64,000 bases of DNA from Thermincola carboxydiphila. GTDB taxonomy: Bacteria; Bacillota; Thermincolia; Thermincolales; UBA2595. The DNA lies in contig JAENZX010000006.1 of NCBI GenBank assembly GCA_016841045.1, forward strand, positions 98,889 through 162,888. The letters run 5' to 3'. The notes beneath the pieces are model-generated. The model was not told the DNA's origin, did no database searches, and worked only from the letters and a program-made list of their open reading frames with translations. This document shows, in pieces, positions 33,633-43,006 of the stretch; position 1 is the stretch's first letter; the number at the start of each line of letters is the position of its first letter. Both the position numbers and the translations under genes were made by a program.

Positions 33633-35348
33633 ATGGCAAAGTCCAGAAAAAGTTTAACACATGGTCTTTATACTTGGCTAATCATCTTTCTGGGCTTTGG
33701 AATGTTGATGGCATTAATCAAAGCTAAGCCCCTTAACATTGATTTGTGGAGAGAATATGCAGTATTTGTGGTCCTGGGGGTTTTGGCAGAATGGTTCGTG
33801 GTATCGGTACCACATGGGAATCTTTCACTGGTGTTTGCTATTATTTGTGTTTCTTTTATTCGTTTTGATGTTACGGCCACGGTTGTGATTAGTTTTCTAA
33901 GCACTGTAATTGCAAACAGTATTTTTTACCGTGAAGGTTTGCTGCGTTCCGCGGTTTTTAATAGTACTCAGTACGTTATTTCAGCTGTAGCAGCGTATGC
34001 AGCTTATGACTATGTCGGCGGGCAGGTTGCTGATAAGACATCCTTTGAAAATATTCCTGCATTTTTAGTATTTGTTCTTACATATTTTTTTGTGAACCAT
34101 GTTTTGGTTACTTTTTATCAGTGGCCGATGGTGAGGCTGCAGTCCTGGACGGTATGGAGAAGTACTGTTAAATGGGACTTTATAACTTATGCATTCGCTG
34201 CTCCGGTTGGTATATTGATGGCCTTAATTTACGAAAAGACGGGTCTTATTGGGGCTGTCCTGTTATTTATCCCGCTTCTTAGTCTTAAATATCTATTCAG
34301 GCTCTACATCAATGTTGAAACAGCTAATAAGGAACTTTCGGCTCTCTATCAGGTAGCAAGAAATCTTGGCGCCAGCCTGGATTTATCTAAAACGCTGGGA
34401 TTGGTTCTGGTAGAGACAAAAAAGGTTATCAGTTATGACACCGGCGTTATATATCTTTGGGATGAAGAAGAAAAAATCTTAATGCCAACTGCTATTAGAA
34501 GTAAGTATACGGAACAGTTGAAAAATATTCATTACCGTCTTGGAGAAGGGCTTATTGGTTCCGTAGCACAGACCAGGGAACCGGGAATAATCTACGATTC
34601 CAAAGCTGAACCGGAATTAAGGGGTATAGAGGGAATTAATCAGTTTTTGAGATCACTGATGATAATCCCGTTAATCGTTGATAAAACTCTCATCGGCGTA
34701 ATTGCTGTTGGGAAAAAAGAGCCATATGCTTTTGATCCAAAAAAGCTTCAAATCCTGACAAGTCTTGGCGGGCAGGCATCGGTAGCAATGGCTAACGCCA
34801 TGCTTTATAAGAAAATCGAGAAACTTGCTGTTACTGACGGTTTAACCCAGTTATATAATCACAGGTATTTTTACAGTAAGATTGAAGAAGAAGGTGTCCG
34901 GGTTAAAAGGTATGGGGCAACATTTTCTCTGATAATGCTGGATATTGATTATTTTAAAAAGTTTAATGATAAGTTTGGGCACAGGGGCGGCGATGCTGCT
35001 TTGATCTATGTGGCTAAAACCATTTTAGCTAACACACGGAACATTGACGTAGTAAGTCGCTACGGCGGTGAGGAATTTGCTGTCCTCTTGCCTGAAACAG
35101 GTACTGAAAGTGCCAGCCTTGTAGCGGAACGAATCAGAAGATCAATCCATGACTGTACCTTTTCGATATCTGAAGACCTGCCTCCTGTTGGTGTAACCGT
35201 AAGTTTGGGAATAGCCACCTGTCCGCAGGACACTGAGGATATTAACCAGTTGATTGAGTTTGCAGACAAGGCCCTGTATTATTCTAAGGAAACGGGCAGG
35301 AATAAAGTTTCGTTGTGGAGTGAAATACCGGTGACTGATATTTCATAA
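33633..35348 (+). CDS. Membrane GAF-GGDEF diguanylate cyclase
   Basis: This 571-residue protein has a membrane region of about six helices (1-230), a GAF domain (about 240-400, ALYQVARNLGASLDLSKTL onward) and a GGDEF domain with GGEEF at 478-482. The inhibitory I-site RxxD (R469, D472) lies five residues before it, so the enzyme should be active and product-inhibited. It makes c-di-GMP, the ligand of the three riboswitches upstream. The membrane region resembles those of the two HD-GYP proteins at 53239 and 54577. It follows the Tad operon and its ribosome binding site is in a hairpin. Confidence 0.93.
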   Translation: MAKSRKSLTHGLYTWLIIFLGFGMLMALIKAKPLNIDLWREYAVFVVLGVLAEWFVVSVPHGNLSLVFAIICVSFIRFDVTATVVISFLSTVIANSIFYREGLLRSAVFNSTQYVISAVAAYAAYDYVGGQVADKTSFENIPAFLVFVLTYFFVNHVLVTFYQWPMVRLQSWTVWRSTVKWDFITYAFAAPVGILMALIYEKTGLIGAVLLFIPLLSLKYLFRLYINVETANKELSALYQVARNLGASLDLSKTLGLVLVETKKVISYDTGVIYLWDEEEKILMPTAIRSKYTEQLKNIHYRLGEGLIGSVAQTREPGIIYDSKAEPELRGIEGINQFLRSLMIIPLIVDKTLIGVIAVGKKEPYAFDPKKLQILTSLGGQASVAMANAMLYKKIEKLAVTDGLTQLYNHRYFYSKIEEEGVRVKRYGATFSLIMLDIDYFKKFNDKFGHRGGDAALIYVAKTILANTRNIDVVSRYGGEEFAVLLPETGTESASLVAERIRRSIHDCTFSISEDLPPVGVTVSLGIATCPQDTEDINQLIEFADKALYYSKETGRNKVSLWSEIPVTDIS

Positions 35349-35357
35349 AAGATGTAA

Positions 35358-35392
35358 GGGGTTTCCATAAGTATATGGGGACCTCTTTTTTA
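35358..35392 (+). terminator. Intrinsic terminator after the diguanylate cyclase
   Basis: GGGGTTTCC pairs with GGGGACCTC using three G-U pairs, followed by a run of seven T. Confidence 0.7.
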
Positions 35393-35397
35393 GTTTG

Positions 35398-35672
35398 TAG
35401 TCTCCCCGAAACTGAGGTCGGGGAATCCGGTGAGGCGTTGCACTGATTTTCCACACCTGCGTCGGAGGAATCTAACCTTGCTCCTGGCGAAGTCACAGAC
35501 TAAACCGCCCAATTCGGCTCCTGCCTCAGGGGCGGCTCCGCCATCCGTGGCTCCGGTCTGTGACTTCGCTTAGCGGAGGCTTCGGTAAGATTCCTCACGA
35601 CGCCGGTGCAAGGAAAATCTTATGCAACGCCTCACCGGATTCCCGGACTTTTCCGCAAAGCGGGGACTGAGG
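35398..35672. repeat. Long imperfect palindromic element without a gene
   Basis: The arms at 35421-35442 and 35623-35644 are 22-bp perfect reverse complements (GGGAATCCGGTGAGGCGT, then TGCA). Imperfect pairing continues inward to GCGAAGTCACAGAC/GTCTGTGACTTCGC around a central 60-90 bp, and partly outward. The segment is G+C-richer than its neighbours. A related single arm lies at 63270-63294. The ORFs inside are shadows of the symmetry. It may be a miniature mobile element or a structured RNA. Confidence 0.7.
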
Positions 35673-35817
35673 GCAAATTCCCCATTTACATATGGCGTGA
35701 TGGTAGTGAAAAAAGAAAATAATTATGGGGTATAACTGCCAAAATTTACAAATAATGTAAAGGAATACGGTGTAAGATGTCGAAGTATGTCCTTATATTA
35801 GCTAAGGAGTACTTTGC

Positions 35818-37815
35818 ATGGATTATCTTGTATGTCTTTATTTAGTTCGGAACGGCAACTATTACCGGGCGTTTATGAGTCATGATCCTAAAATAGATGC
35901 TGGATTTTTCTTTCGGGAGGAGCCGGACCCTTTTTTAAATACGGGTTCCACGGGAATGAGGATAAGGTATATGGACTTATTGACGCCGCTACTCCCTGTG
36001 GGTGTTGCAGATTTTGTTTTACGGTCGGTTTTCACTCCCTCGGAAATCGCGGGACAGACCTTAAAGGAGCCGGAAGGGGGCGGACAGGCAGTAAACAGGA
36101 GCCGCTGGAAAAGTTTTTTTTCAGGACTCTTTAATGTCTCTTGCGATTATGAAGCTATTCTGTCCCATAAAATTCGAAAAGTAAAAGCCCAGCTGGATAA
36201 AATTGCCCATGCTCTAAAAGATGATTCACTGCGCCTTTGTAACAAAGGTTACCCGGTACGAATCTTTCCGGATAGTTTGGGGGTTATGAAATCCCAGTCC
36301 GCGAGTGAAGGGGACGTAATTTTAAAAGCTCTCGAAGGCCGGATATTGTTTTATGGGGAACTGGAAAAGAGTCTTTTGGAAGGCCAAAAAAGAACAGGGA
36401 CCGATGTTTTGAATACTTTACAAATGTTAGCTCTTTCAGGACAGGTGCGGATTATCCCATCCCTGGGTTTTACTTCGCCCGGTGAAATTATCTGTTACAG
36501 GTGTGGAAATACAGCCAGGCTTGCTGCCGGAGGTAAATCATCATTCGAAGGGGCCAGCTTATTTTATCAAACCACGTGCCCCATATGCAGCTTCAACGTG
36601 ATTTACTGTGAACAGTGCAATATGGGGCAATCACGTCTTTGTAAAGGTTTGTTTGCTGCAGAAAAAAATCCAATTAGACAGGCCAAGCTGCCGACAGTTC
36701 AGGTAAAAGTCAAAAGAAGAGGGGCCCCCTCCCTGACCCCTGCCCAATTACAAGCTTCCTATGAGATTAGGGCTTTTGTGACAGATAAAACCAAGCATGA
36801 ATGCCTGCTTTGGGCTGCCTGTGGCGCAGGCAAAACAGAGGTAATCTTTGAGGCTGTTCAAGAGACCCTCAACTTAGGGGGACAAGTATTATATGCTTCA
36901 CCCCGCCGGGATGTTGTAATTGAAATTGCCCCGCGCATAGAGTCGGCTTTTGAAGGAGTGACGGTAACTGCAGTTTATGGGGGGAGCCCGGAAAAGTTTG
37001 GTTCTGCCGGCATTACAGCAGCGACTGCTCATCAGGTTATGAGGTTTTATAAAAAATTTGATCTCATTATTCTGGATGAAGTAGATGCCTACCCATATAA
37101 AGATAACCAAATGCTTCATATGGCAGTAAAAAGGGCTGTGAGGGACGAAGGCCAGATAATCTATCTGACGGCCACGCCATCCCGGGAACTTCTTAGTGAT
37201 GCTGACAAAGGAAAGGTCCGGGTTGTGACAATTCCGGCAAGGTATCATGGGTATCCTGTCCCAGAGCCAAAGTTTATGGAAATGTCTCCGTTTGTTAAGA
37301 ATGAAAGGGGCCAAACTATGCTGGAGCCCAAAGTTAAGACGATACTCAAAGACTGGGTTGTTGACCAAAAGGGGCAGGTTTTTGTGTTCTTACCCACCGT
37401 TAAAATGATTAAGACCTATGAAGCAGTTCTCGAAAGAGCAGTTGGTGAAATTATAGGCAGGCTTGAACCTGGATTTATAAGCTTTAGTTATGCTCAAGAT
37501 TCTTTGCGTGATTATAAAAGGGACTGCTTCAAGAAAGGCGGTACGCGGGTTTTTGTGACAACTTCAATAATGGAGCGGGGAATTACTGTTGCCAATGCCA
37601 ATGTCATGGTCCTTAATGCTGATTTTGAGTATATCTTTGACGAAGGGACCCTGATACAGATGTCGGGAAGGGCGGGGAGGTCTGCCGAATATCCCCACGG
37701 TGACGTGGTCTTTGTCGGCAAAGGTATAACCGGGGCTATGAAGGGCGCCAGGGAAAAAATCAAAGGGCTCAACAAAGAAGCGAGAAAGCTTGGGTATTTA
37801 AAACCGGGGTGGTGA
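35818..37815 (+). CDS. comFA: ComFA-like DNA-uptake helicase
   Basis: This 665-residue protein has an N-terminal region of unknown fold (about 1-210), a cysteine-rich zinc module (CYRCG, CPIC, CEQC, C around residues 225-275) and a superfamily 2 helicase core: AACGAGKTEV (Walker A), ILDEVDAYPY (DEVD), TATPS, ITTSIMERGITV-like and QMSGRAGRS (motif VI). ComFA drives single-stranded DNA import in competent Firmicutes. The N-terminus is longer than that of Bacillus ComFA (about 460 residues). AAGGAG precedes the ATG. ComFC follows. Confidence 0.9.
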   Translation: MDYLVCLYLVRNGNYYRAFMSHDPKIDAGFFFREEPDPFLNTGSTGMRIRYMDLLTPLLPVGVADFVLRSVFTPSEIAGQTLKEPEGGGQAVNRSRWKSFFSGLFNVSCDYEAILSHKIRKVKAQLDKIAHALKDDSLRLCNKGYPVRIFPDSLGVMKSQSASEGDVILKALEGRILFYGELEKSLLEGQKRTGTDVLNTLQMLALSGQVRIIPSLGFTSPGEIICYRCGNTARLAAGGKSSFEGASLFYQTTCPICSFNVIYCEQCNMGQSRLCKGLFAAEKNPIRQAKLPTVQVKVKRRGAPSLTPAQLQASYEIRAFVTDKTKHECLLWAACGAGKTEVIFEAVQETLNLGGQVLYASPRRDVVIEIAPRIESAFEGVTVTAVYGGSPEKFGSAGITAATAHQVMRFYKKFDLIILDEVDAYPYKDNQMLHMAVKRAVRDEGQIIYLTATPSRELLSDADKGKVRVVTIPARYHGYPVPEPKFMEMSPFVKNERGQTMLEPKVKTILKDWVVDQKGQVFVFLPTVKMIKTYEAVLERAVGEIIGRLEPGFISFSYAQDSLRDYKRDCFKKGGTRVFVTTSIMERGITVANANVMVLNADFEYIFDEGTLIQMSGRAGRSAEYPHGDVVFVGKGITGAMKGAREKIKGLNKEARKLGYLKPGW

Positions 37816-37820
37816 CAATT

Positions 37821-38597
37821 TTGGCGATTGTTGAAAGACTATTGAATTTTATTTTTCCACCTTACCCTGATTGTTTGCTTTGCGGCGCTGCCTTAAGCAG
37901 CAATGATCGCATTTGCAGGTCTTGTCATGATAAGATTACCACCTGCGGTGAATTATTTTGTCCCCTTTGTGGACGTTATCGGTCGGTGGAAGCAGGGGAA
38001 GAAGAGGAAATCTGCCGTGAATGCCGAGAGAAGCGCCCAACCTTTACTGCAGCCAGGTCAGTAGGGATTTATGGCGGGGCTCTGCAGGAGGCTATCTATT
38101 TGTATAAATATCAGGGATACCGCTCCCTGGGAGAAGATTTTGGGGTTATGTTGGCTGACTTATTTATGAGGGAAACGATACTTCCTGGGGCGACCGTTCT
38201 AGTTCCGGTACCCCTTAGTATAGAAAAACTGAAGTTGAGGGGGTTTAACCAGTCAGAATTATTGGCCCGTAAGATGTCGAATCTTCTTAGGATGCCGGTA
38301 AAAAATTATCTCATAAAGGAAATAAATACACCAAGTCAAAGTAAACTGACACGTGAAGCAAGGTTAGATTCAGTACAGGGAGCATTTCAGCTAAATAACA
38401 GCCCCAAGGGCGAGCAAGTTTTACTTATTGATGATATTTTTACTACCGGAGCAACTGTAAATGAATGTTCGCGTATTCTGCTGCAGGGTGGGGCAAAAAA
38501 AGTGGCGGTTTTAACATTAGCCTCCGGAGTGTTGGAAAAAACACTTCGGGGAAGTGTGGCAAGGGAGGAAAAAGTAGGAACTTGTCGAAAACAGTAA
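37821..38597 (+). CDS. comFC: ComFC-type phosphoribosyltransferase-like protein
   Basis: This 258-residue protein has two N-terminal zinc fingers (CLLCG...CRSC and CPLCG...CREC) and a phosphoribosyltransferase domain with VPVPLSIEKLKLRGFNQSE and the PRPP loop VLLIDDIFTTGATVNEC. ComFC/GntX proteins act in natural competence with ComFA. TTG 37821 is preferred since GGTGGTGA at 37808-37815 lies before it. GTG 37809/37812 are inside that site. Upstream comFA ends at 37815, so the pair is translationally coupled. Confidence 0.88.
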   Translation: MAIVERLLNFIFPPYPDCLLCGAALSSNDRICRSCHDKITTCGELFCPLCGRYRSVEAGEEEEICRECREKRPTFTAARSVGIYGGALQEAIYLYKYQGYRSLGEDFGVMLADLFMRETILPGATVLVPVPLSIEKLKLRGFNQSELLARKMSNLLRMPVKNYLIKEINTPSQSKLTREARLDSVQGAFQLNNSPKGEQVLLIDDIFTTGATVNECSRILLQGGAKKVAVLTLASGVLEKTLRGSVAREEKVGTCRKQ

Positions 38598-38633
38598 CAA
38601 TAACTTCATTTTGCATCATGGGAGCTGATTCTT

Positions 38634-39062
38634 ATGGGTGAATTAAAAAACTGCCCGGTTTGTGGCAAGGTATTTGTAAAAGTTGTAAAGAATCTCTGTC
38701 CTGCTTGTATCGAAGCTGAAGAGCGGGAATTTATGGAAGTAAGGGATTATATAAAAGACAATCCGGGAGCTTCAGTAGAAGAAATCACCACAATTACCGG
38801 GACAGAAGAAAAAAAGATTCTCAGGTGGCTGCGAGAAGGAAGGATAGAGTATACCAACAGTGAAGGGAAGCTGCGGCCAACCTGTAAGAGCTGCGGAACT
38901 CCAATAAATGTCGGAAACCTCTGTGCTAAGTGTGCCAAGGAGTTATCTAGTAAGATTAATTCGATGACGTCTGCCGGACAAAAATATAATAAAAGCAGTG
39001 ATGAAGGCAGAGATGAAAATTCCAGGAGAATGTATGCTGCCAAGAGGGTAAGAAAAGATTAA
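38634..39062 (+). CDS. yvyF: YvyF-like flagellar-operon protein
   Basis: This 142-residue protein has N-terminal CPVCG...CPAC zinc ligands, a central winged-helix-like part (EEITTITGTEEKKILRWLREGRIEY) and a second CKSCG...CAKC pair. This matches the flagellar operon protein family YvyF found between comF and flgM in Firmicutes. It probably represses or tunes flgM-operon expression or motility. The exact role is unsettled. GGAGCTG lies before the ATG. Confidence 0.85.
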   Translation: MGELKNCPVCGKVFVKVVKNLCPACIEAEEREFMEVRDYIKDNPGASVEEITTITGTEEKKILRWLREGRIEYTNSEGKLRPTCKSCGTPINVGNLCAKCAKELSSKINSMTSAGQKYNKSSDEGRDENSRRMYAAKRVRKD

Positions 39063-39112
39063 AAAGGAGAAGTAAAGCATCGTATTATTAAGATAATTGC
39101 TGTTTTTGGCCC

Positions 39113-39140
39113 TAAATAAAATAAACGGGTCGAACGATAT
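39113..39140 (+). promoter_or_regulatory. Sigma-28-type promoter of flgM
   Basis: TAAA, a 16-base spacer and AACGATAT resemble the sigma-D/FliA consensus TAAA-N15-GCCGATAA. It lies about 80 bases before flgM, as expected for a late flagellar gene. Confidence 0.6.
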
Positions 39141-39218
39141 AAATTATAAATGTATTAGAGTTAGTTGTATTAGAATTAGTTTTTATGAGTGGTTTAGTTT
39201 TTGTGAGAGGTGACCCGT

Positions 39219-39524
39219 ATGATTATTTCCAGTAATCAGATACAAAGCTTAGTTGCTCAATATACGAAGTTGAATCAGAAGACAAATGACAAAAGCAAAG
39301 AAGAATTCAAGGGTGTACAGCAAAAAAGTTTGGATAAAATAAGTGTTTCAAATGATGCTCAGGCTTACCTTGTGGCCAGGCAGGCCATTAAAAATGTGCC
39401 TGATGTGAGAGAAGAAAAGCTTGCCGAATTGCAGCAAAGAGTTAAATCAGGGACATATGAGGTAAAAGATGAAGACATTGCAGAGAAAATGCTGGGCAGA
39501 ACTCTTGTAGATAAACTGGTTTAA
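39219..39524 (+). CDS. flgM: Anti-sigma-28 factor FlgM
   Basis: This 101-residue protein has the FlgM C-terminal pattern: DKISVSNDAQAYLVARQAIKNVPDVREEKLAELQQRVKSGTYEV is represented by DVREEKLAELQQRVKSGTY and a helix ending EKMLGRTLVDKLV. FlgM binds sigma-28 until the hook is built, then is exported. GAGAGGTGA places the start at ATG 39219. GTG 39210 is inside the site. It heads the flgN-flgK-flgL operon. Confidence 0.92.
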   Translation: MIISSNQIQSLVAQYTKLNQKTNDKSKEEFKGVQQKSLDKISVSNDAQAYLVARQAIKNVPDVREEKLAELQQRVKSGTYEVKDEDIAEKMLGRTLVDKLV

Positions 39525-39554
39525 CTAAATTCCTAATAATCTGGGGGAATTGCT

Positions 39555-40052
39555 ATGACAGACCTTTGTGCCCGATTGTTGGATAATATGGATACACAAA
39601 TGGCGGTATATGATAAGCTCCTTTCCCTGGCCTGCGAAAAGCAGTCTGTATTAGTTAAAGGAGATCTTGCTGAGCTGGAAAAAATAACAAAAGCCGAAGA
39701 GATATTAATTTTACAGGTTGGCAGACTGGAAGAACAAAGAATGGCACTCCACCAGCAGTTAGCCAACCATTTCTCACTTTCTCCGTCGGAACTAACCTTG
39801 TCAGAGCTCATCAAGCGTACTGAGGATAAAGGCGCAGTAACAAAGCTGCAGCAGCTGTCCACTGATATGACCGGCAAACTTAGTGATTTGGGAGAAGCTA
39901 ATAAGGCAAATAGTGAACTCGTCCAGAATTCCCTCGATTTTGTAAACTTTTCTCTCAGTATTTTGGCCAATGTCGATTTAAAGCCGGGTTATAACGGGAA
40001 AAGTGAAGAGAAGAAGACGGTATCGGCTAAAATATTCGATCGTAAAATTTAA
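39555..40052 (+). CDS. flgN: FlgN-like export chaperone
   Basis: This 165-residue mainly helical protein has the FlgN pattern, with a long coiled coil (about 10-135) including ALACEKQSVLVKGDLAELEKI-type sequence near residue 25-45. FlgN guards hook-filament junction proteins FlgK and FlgL, whose genes follow. GGGGG precedes the ATG. Assignment rests on weak sequence and strong gene order. Confidence 0.85.
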   Translation: MTDLCARLLDNMDTQMAVYDKLLSLACEKQSVLVKGDLAELEKITKAEEILILQVGRLEEQRMALHQQLANHFSLSPSELTLSELIKRTEDKGAVTKLQQLSTDMTGKLSDLGEANKANSELVQNSLDFVNFSLSILANVDLKPGYNGKSEEKKTVSAKIFDRKI

Positions 40053-40076
40053 TTATTTAAAAAGGCGAGGATACGT

Positions 40077-41483
40077 ATGAGGTCAACTTTTTTTGGGCTT
40101 GAAATAGGCAGGCGGGGGATTCAGAGCCAGCAGAAAGCTCTGGATGTCACCGGTCATAATATAGCGAATGCAAACACTGAGGGGTATTCCCGGCAAAGGG
40201 CAATCATGGAAGCGACGACCCCTATGTATTACCCCGGTTACAATAAACCGGTGGGTGCGGGACAGATTGGCACCGGGGTTTCTGTTCAGGAAATAAAGAG
40301 AGTAAGGGATAGTTTTCTTGATACGCAAATACGTAAAGAATTTGCATCAGGCGGAGAGTGGGAATATAGGAACGATATATTAAAAAAGCTTGAAACTATT
40401 TTAAACGAACCGTCAGAGTCAGGTCTAAGAACAGCCCTCGATCAATTCTGGGGCTCAATACAGACTTTGTCAACAAGGCCGGAGGACCGTTCTGTCAGAG
40501 CAAATGTAAGGCAGCTTGGAATTGTTTTGGCAGATACCTTTAATCATATGAACAGGCAGTTGACAGACTTACAAAAGGACGTTGACAAGACCATAACTAT
40601 TAAAGTAGAAGAGATAAATGTCATAGCACAACAAATCAGTGACCTCAATAAACAGATCGTTCAGGTCGAATCTTCGGGTGACCACTCAAATGATCTCAGA
40701 GACCGCAGGGATTTATTGCTTGACCAATTGTCCCAATTGGCCAGAGTCGGAATTCAGGAGGATACTACCGGTGCAGTCACCGTTTCACTTGGTAATGGAC
40801 TCTTGGTTACCAACCAGATGGCTAATAAATTGACTACCCAAACAGATCCTCTTACGGGTTTACATTCTGTTCAATGGCCCGATGGAACAAACATTAGCTT
40901 TACTTCAGGGACAATGAAGGGACTTTTTCATTCAAGGGATGTTATTGTTGAAAGCCAGCTTACTCAACTTAATGATCTGGCAAGTCAGTTCATATCTAAA
41001 TTTAATACTCAGCACCAATCGGGATTTGGCCTTAACAGCAGCACAGGAAATTCGTTTTTTGCCGGTACCGATGCGTCTGATATGCAGGTTGACGCAGCTA
41101 TTATGTCTGAATTGGATAATATTGCTGCAGCGGGAGGTGTGCTTCCGGTCGCGCCGGGCAACAACACAAATGCTTTGCTGCTGGCAGCATTAAAGCATGA
41201 TACTACAGCTATGGGAACATCTACTTTTGATGATTACTACCGGGGCATGGCTGCCCAACTTGGGGTAGATTCCCAGGCTGCTGAAAAGATGGTTAATAAC
41301 CAGCAGCTGGTTTTGTCTCAGCTTGAGAACCAGAGGCAGCAGATATCCGGCGTCTCACTTGATGAGGAGATGACAAGCATGATTAAGTTCCAGCATGCCT
41401 ATAATGCTGCTGCGAGAGTTGTGACTTCAGTAGACGAAATGCTGGATACTATTATTAACAGACTGGGAGTTGTTGGAAGGTAA
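40077..41483 (+). CDS. flgK: Flagellar hook-associated protein FlgK (HAP1)
   Basis: This 468-residue protein has the N-terminal rod/hook motif GLEIGRRGIQSQQKALDVTG then HNIANANTEGYSRQRA and the C-terminal GVSLDEEMTSMIKFQHAYNA with a final helix. It forms the hook-filament junction. It is shorter than many FlgK proteins (about 500-550) because the variable middle is small. AGGCGAGG precedes the ATG. Confidence 0.96.
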   Translation: MRSTFFGLEIGRRGIQSQQKALDVTGHNIANANTEGYSRQRAIMEATTPMYYPGYNKPVGAGQIGTGVSVQEIKRVRDSFLDTQIRKEFASGGEWEYRNDILKKLETILNEPSESGLRTALDQFWGSIQTLSTRPEDRSVRANVRQLGIVLADTFNHMNRQLTDLQKDVDKTITIKVEEINVIAQQISDLNKQIVQVESSGDHSNDLRDRRDLLLDQLSQLARVGIQEDTTGAVTVSLGNGLLVTNQMANKLTTQTDPLTGLHSVQWPDGTNISFTSGTMKGLFHSRDVIVESQLTQLNDLASQFISKFNTQHQSGFGLNSSTGNSFFAGTDASDMQVDAAIMSELDNIAAAGGVLPVAPGNNTNALLLAALKHDTTAMGTSTFDDYYRGMAAQLGVDSQAAEKMVNNQQLVLSQLENQRQQISGVSLDEEMTSMIKFQHAYNAAARVVTSVDEMLDTIINRLGVVGR

Positions 41484-41528
41484 CCGATTCTTACATAGTC
41501 TGATTTAATTTAGGGATAGGTGAATTCT

Positions 41529-42398
41529 ATGAGAGTAACGGGGTCAATACTTGTCAACACTTTTTTGAGAAACTTAAATTCTAACATGGATAAGATAAGT
41601 AAATCACAAGAACAGTTGTCCTCCGGAAGGCGTATTAACAGACCCTCAGATGATCCTGTTGGTTTGGTGGATGCTTTGAGACTCAGAACAGGTCTCGATG
41701 AGTTGGCTAAATTCAAGGGTAACTGCGAAGATGGGTCCTCTTGGCTGGAAACTACCGACAGCGCATTAAATGATTCGGTTAATACACTTCACAGGATAAA
41801 GGAATTAACTATACAGGCAGCCAGTGACCACCTTACATCTGATGACCGGGATGCTATAGTAAAGGAAGTAGGACAGCTCAAACAGCACCTTATTCAGGTG
41901 GGAAACACAAAGTATGGGGACAGATTTGTGTTTTCGGGGACAGAGACACGTACTGCCTCATTTGATAATTCAGGTAACTACCAGGGCGATACGGGGGTCA
42001 TTGACTACGAAATTGCGGCTGGAGTCAAGCTATCGGTAAATGTAGATGGCTCTAAGGCCTTCGGGAACCTATTTCAGGTTATGGATAATCTTATTTCTGA
42101 TATATCTGCAGGTAACGTTTCAGATATTTCAAATATTCGGCTTGGTGAACTTGACACTGAACTCCAGAATCAATTGGAAGTCAGGGCTGAAGTTGGCTCC
42201 AGGCTGAACCGGCTGGAGTTCTCCATTAATCGCATGGAAGAAATGGATGTTAATATGACCGGGTTATTGAGTAAGGCAGAGGATGTTGATATAACCAAGC
42301 TGATTACTCAGATGAAAATGCAGGAGAGCGTTTATAACGCATCTCTTGCCACAGGAGCAAAAATCATTCAACCTTCACTGATTGACTTTTTACGCTAA
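41529..42398 (+). CDS. flgL: Flagellar hook-associated protein FlgL (HAP3)
   Basis: This 289-residue protein resembles flagellin at both ends: LNSNMDKISKSQEQLSSGRR with INRPSDDP near the N-terminus and a coiled-coil C-terminus with LITQMKMQESVYNASLATGA. It joins FlgK to the filament. ATG 41529 fits AGGTGAA. GTG 41520 overlaps it. It is 45 bases after flgK. Confidence 0.95.
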   Translation: MRVTGSILVNTFLRNLNSNMDKISKSQEQLSSGRRINRPSDDPVGLVDALRLRTGLDELAKFKGNCEDGSSWLETTDSALNDSVNTLHRIKELTIQAASDHLTSDDRDAIVKEVGQLKQHLIQVGNTKYGDRFVFSGTETRTASFDNSGNYQGDTGVIDYEIAAGVKLSVNVDGSKAFGNLFQVMDNLISDISAGNVSDISNIRLGELDTELQNQLEVRAEVGSRLNRLEFSINRMEEMDVNMTGLLSKAEDVDITKLITQMKMQESVYNASLATGAKIIQPSLIDFLR

Positions 42399-42427
42399 TT
42401 TAAGCGTGATTTTTGGGGTGACCTTTT

Positions 42428-42991
42428 ATGCGGCTTCAAATCACTAATATTCCTGCTCGAATCGGCATCAATAAAAATGATGCCGTTCTTTCTATCCGCC
42501 AGCCAAAAGCTGACCTGCAAATAGAAACTGAACCAGCCATGCTAAACATGAAGCAAGAGCATGTCAGGGTAAAGATTGACCAAAGCCAATGCTTTAGTGA
42601 AGCGGGACTTAAGGGAAGAGCTGAATTGTCCGAAGAATTCGCTCAGCTGGGCAGGCAGGCTGTCCTTGATGGAATAGCGAGAATGGTGGATGAAGGCAAT
42701 ACTATGGCTGCTATTGCAAACGGCCAAAATGCTGTGGCAAACATAGCTGCTGCCAAAGTATTTCGTCCTCCGGATGACTTTAATATTGACTTTATTCCCA
42801 AGAGCAGGCCGCGTATTGAGTTTGAAGGAGGGAAGGTTTTTTTTGACCCACAACCCGGGAAGGTGAATATCAGAGCTAAAATTAACCCTCCGGAAATTAG
42901 TGCCACCTATCCCCAACTGCAGTTTTATACCCTGCAGCAGCATGAGTTTCGCATGGAGTTTGTAGGAGACCGTCTTGATATCAGAGGTTAA
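42428..42991 (+). CDS. yviE: DUF6470/YviE-like flagellar-cluster protein
   Basis: This 187-residue soluble protein starts LQITNIPARIGI and includes IRQPKADLQIETEPAMLNM and the YMVDEGNTMAAIANGQ-like region (MVDEGNTMAAIANG), which match the family found between flgL and fliW in Firmicutes. No enzymatic motif is seen. Its function is unknown. Gene order makes a flagellar role likely. Confidence 0.82.
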   Translation: MRLQITNIPARIGINKNDAVLSIRQPKADLQIETEPAMLNMKQEHVRVKIDQSQCFSEAGLKGRAELSEEFAQLGRQAVLDGIARMVDEGNTMAAIANGQNAVANIAAAKVFRPPDDFNIDFIPKSRPRIEFEGGKVFFDPQPGKVNIRAKINPPEISATYPQLQFYTLQQHEFRMEFVGDRLDIRG

Positions 42992-43006
42992 GCGAGGAGT
43001 GGGATC

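Noticed and set aside
35284..35496. Minus-strand ORF inside the palindromic region
   Set aside because: It overlaps the cyclase gene end and the inverted repeat, with no ribosome binding site or family features.
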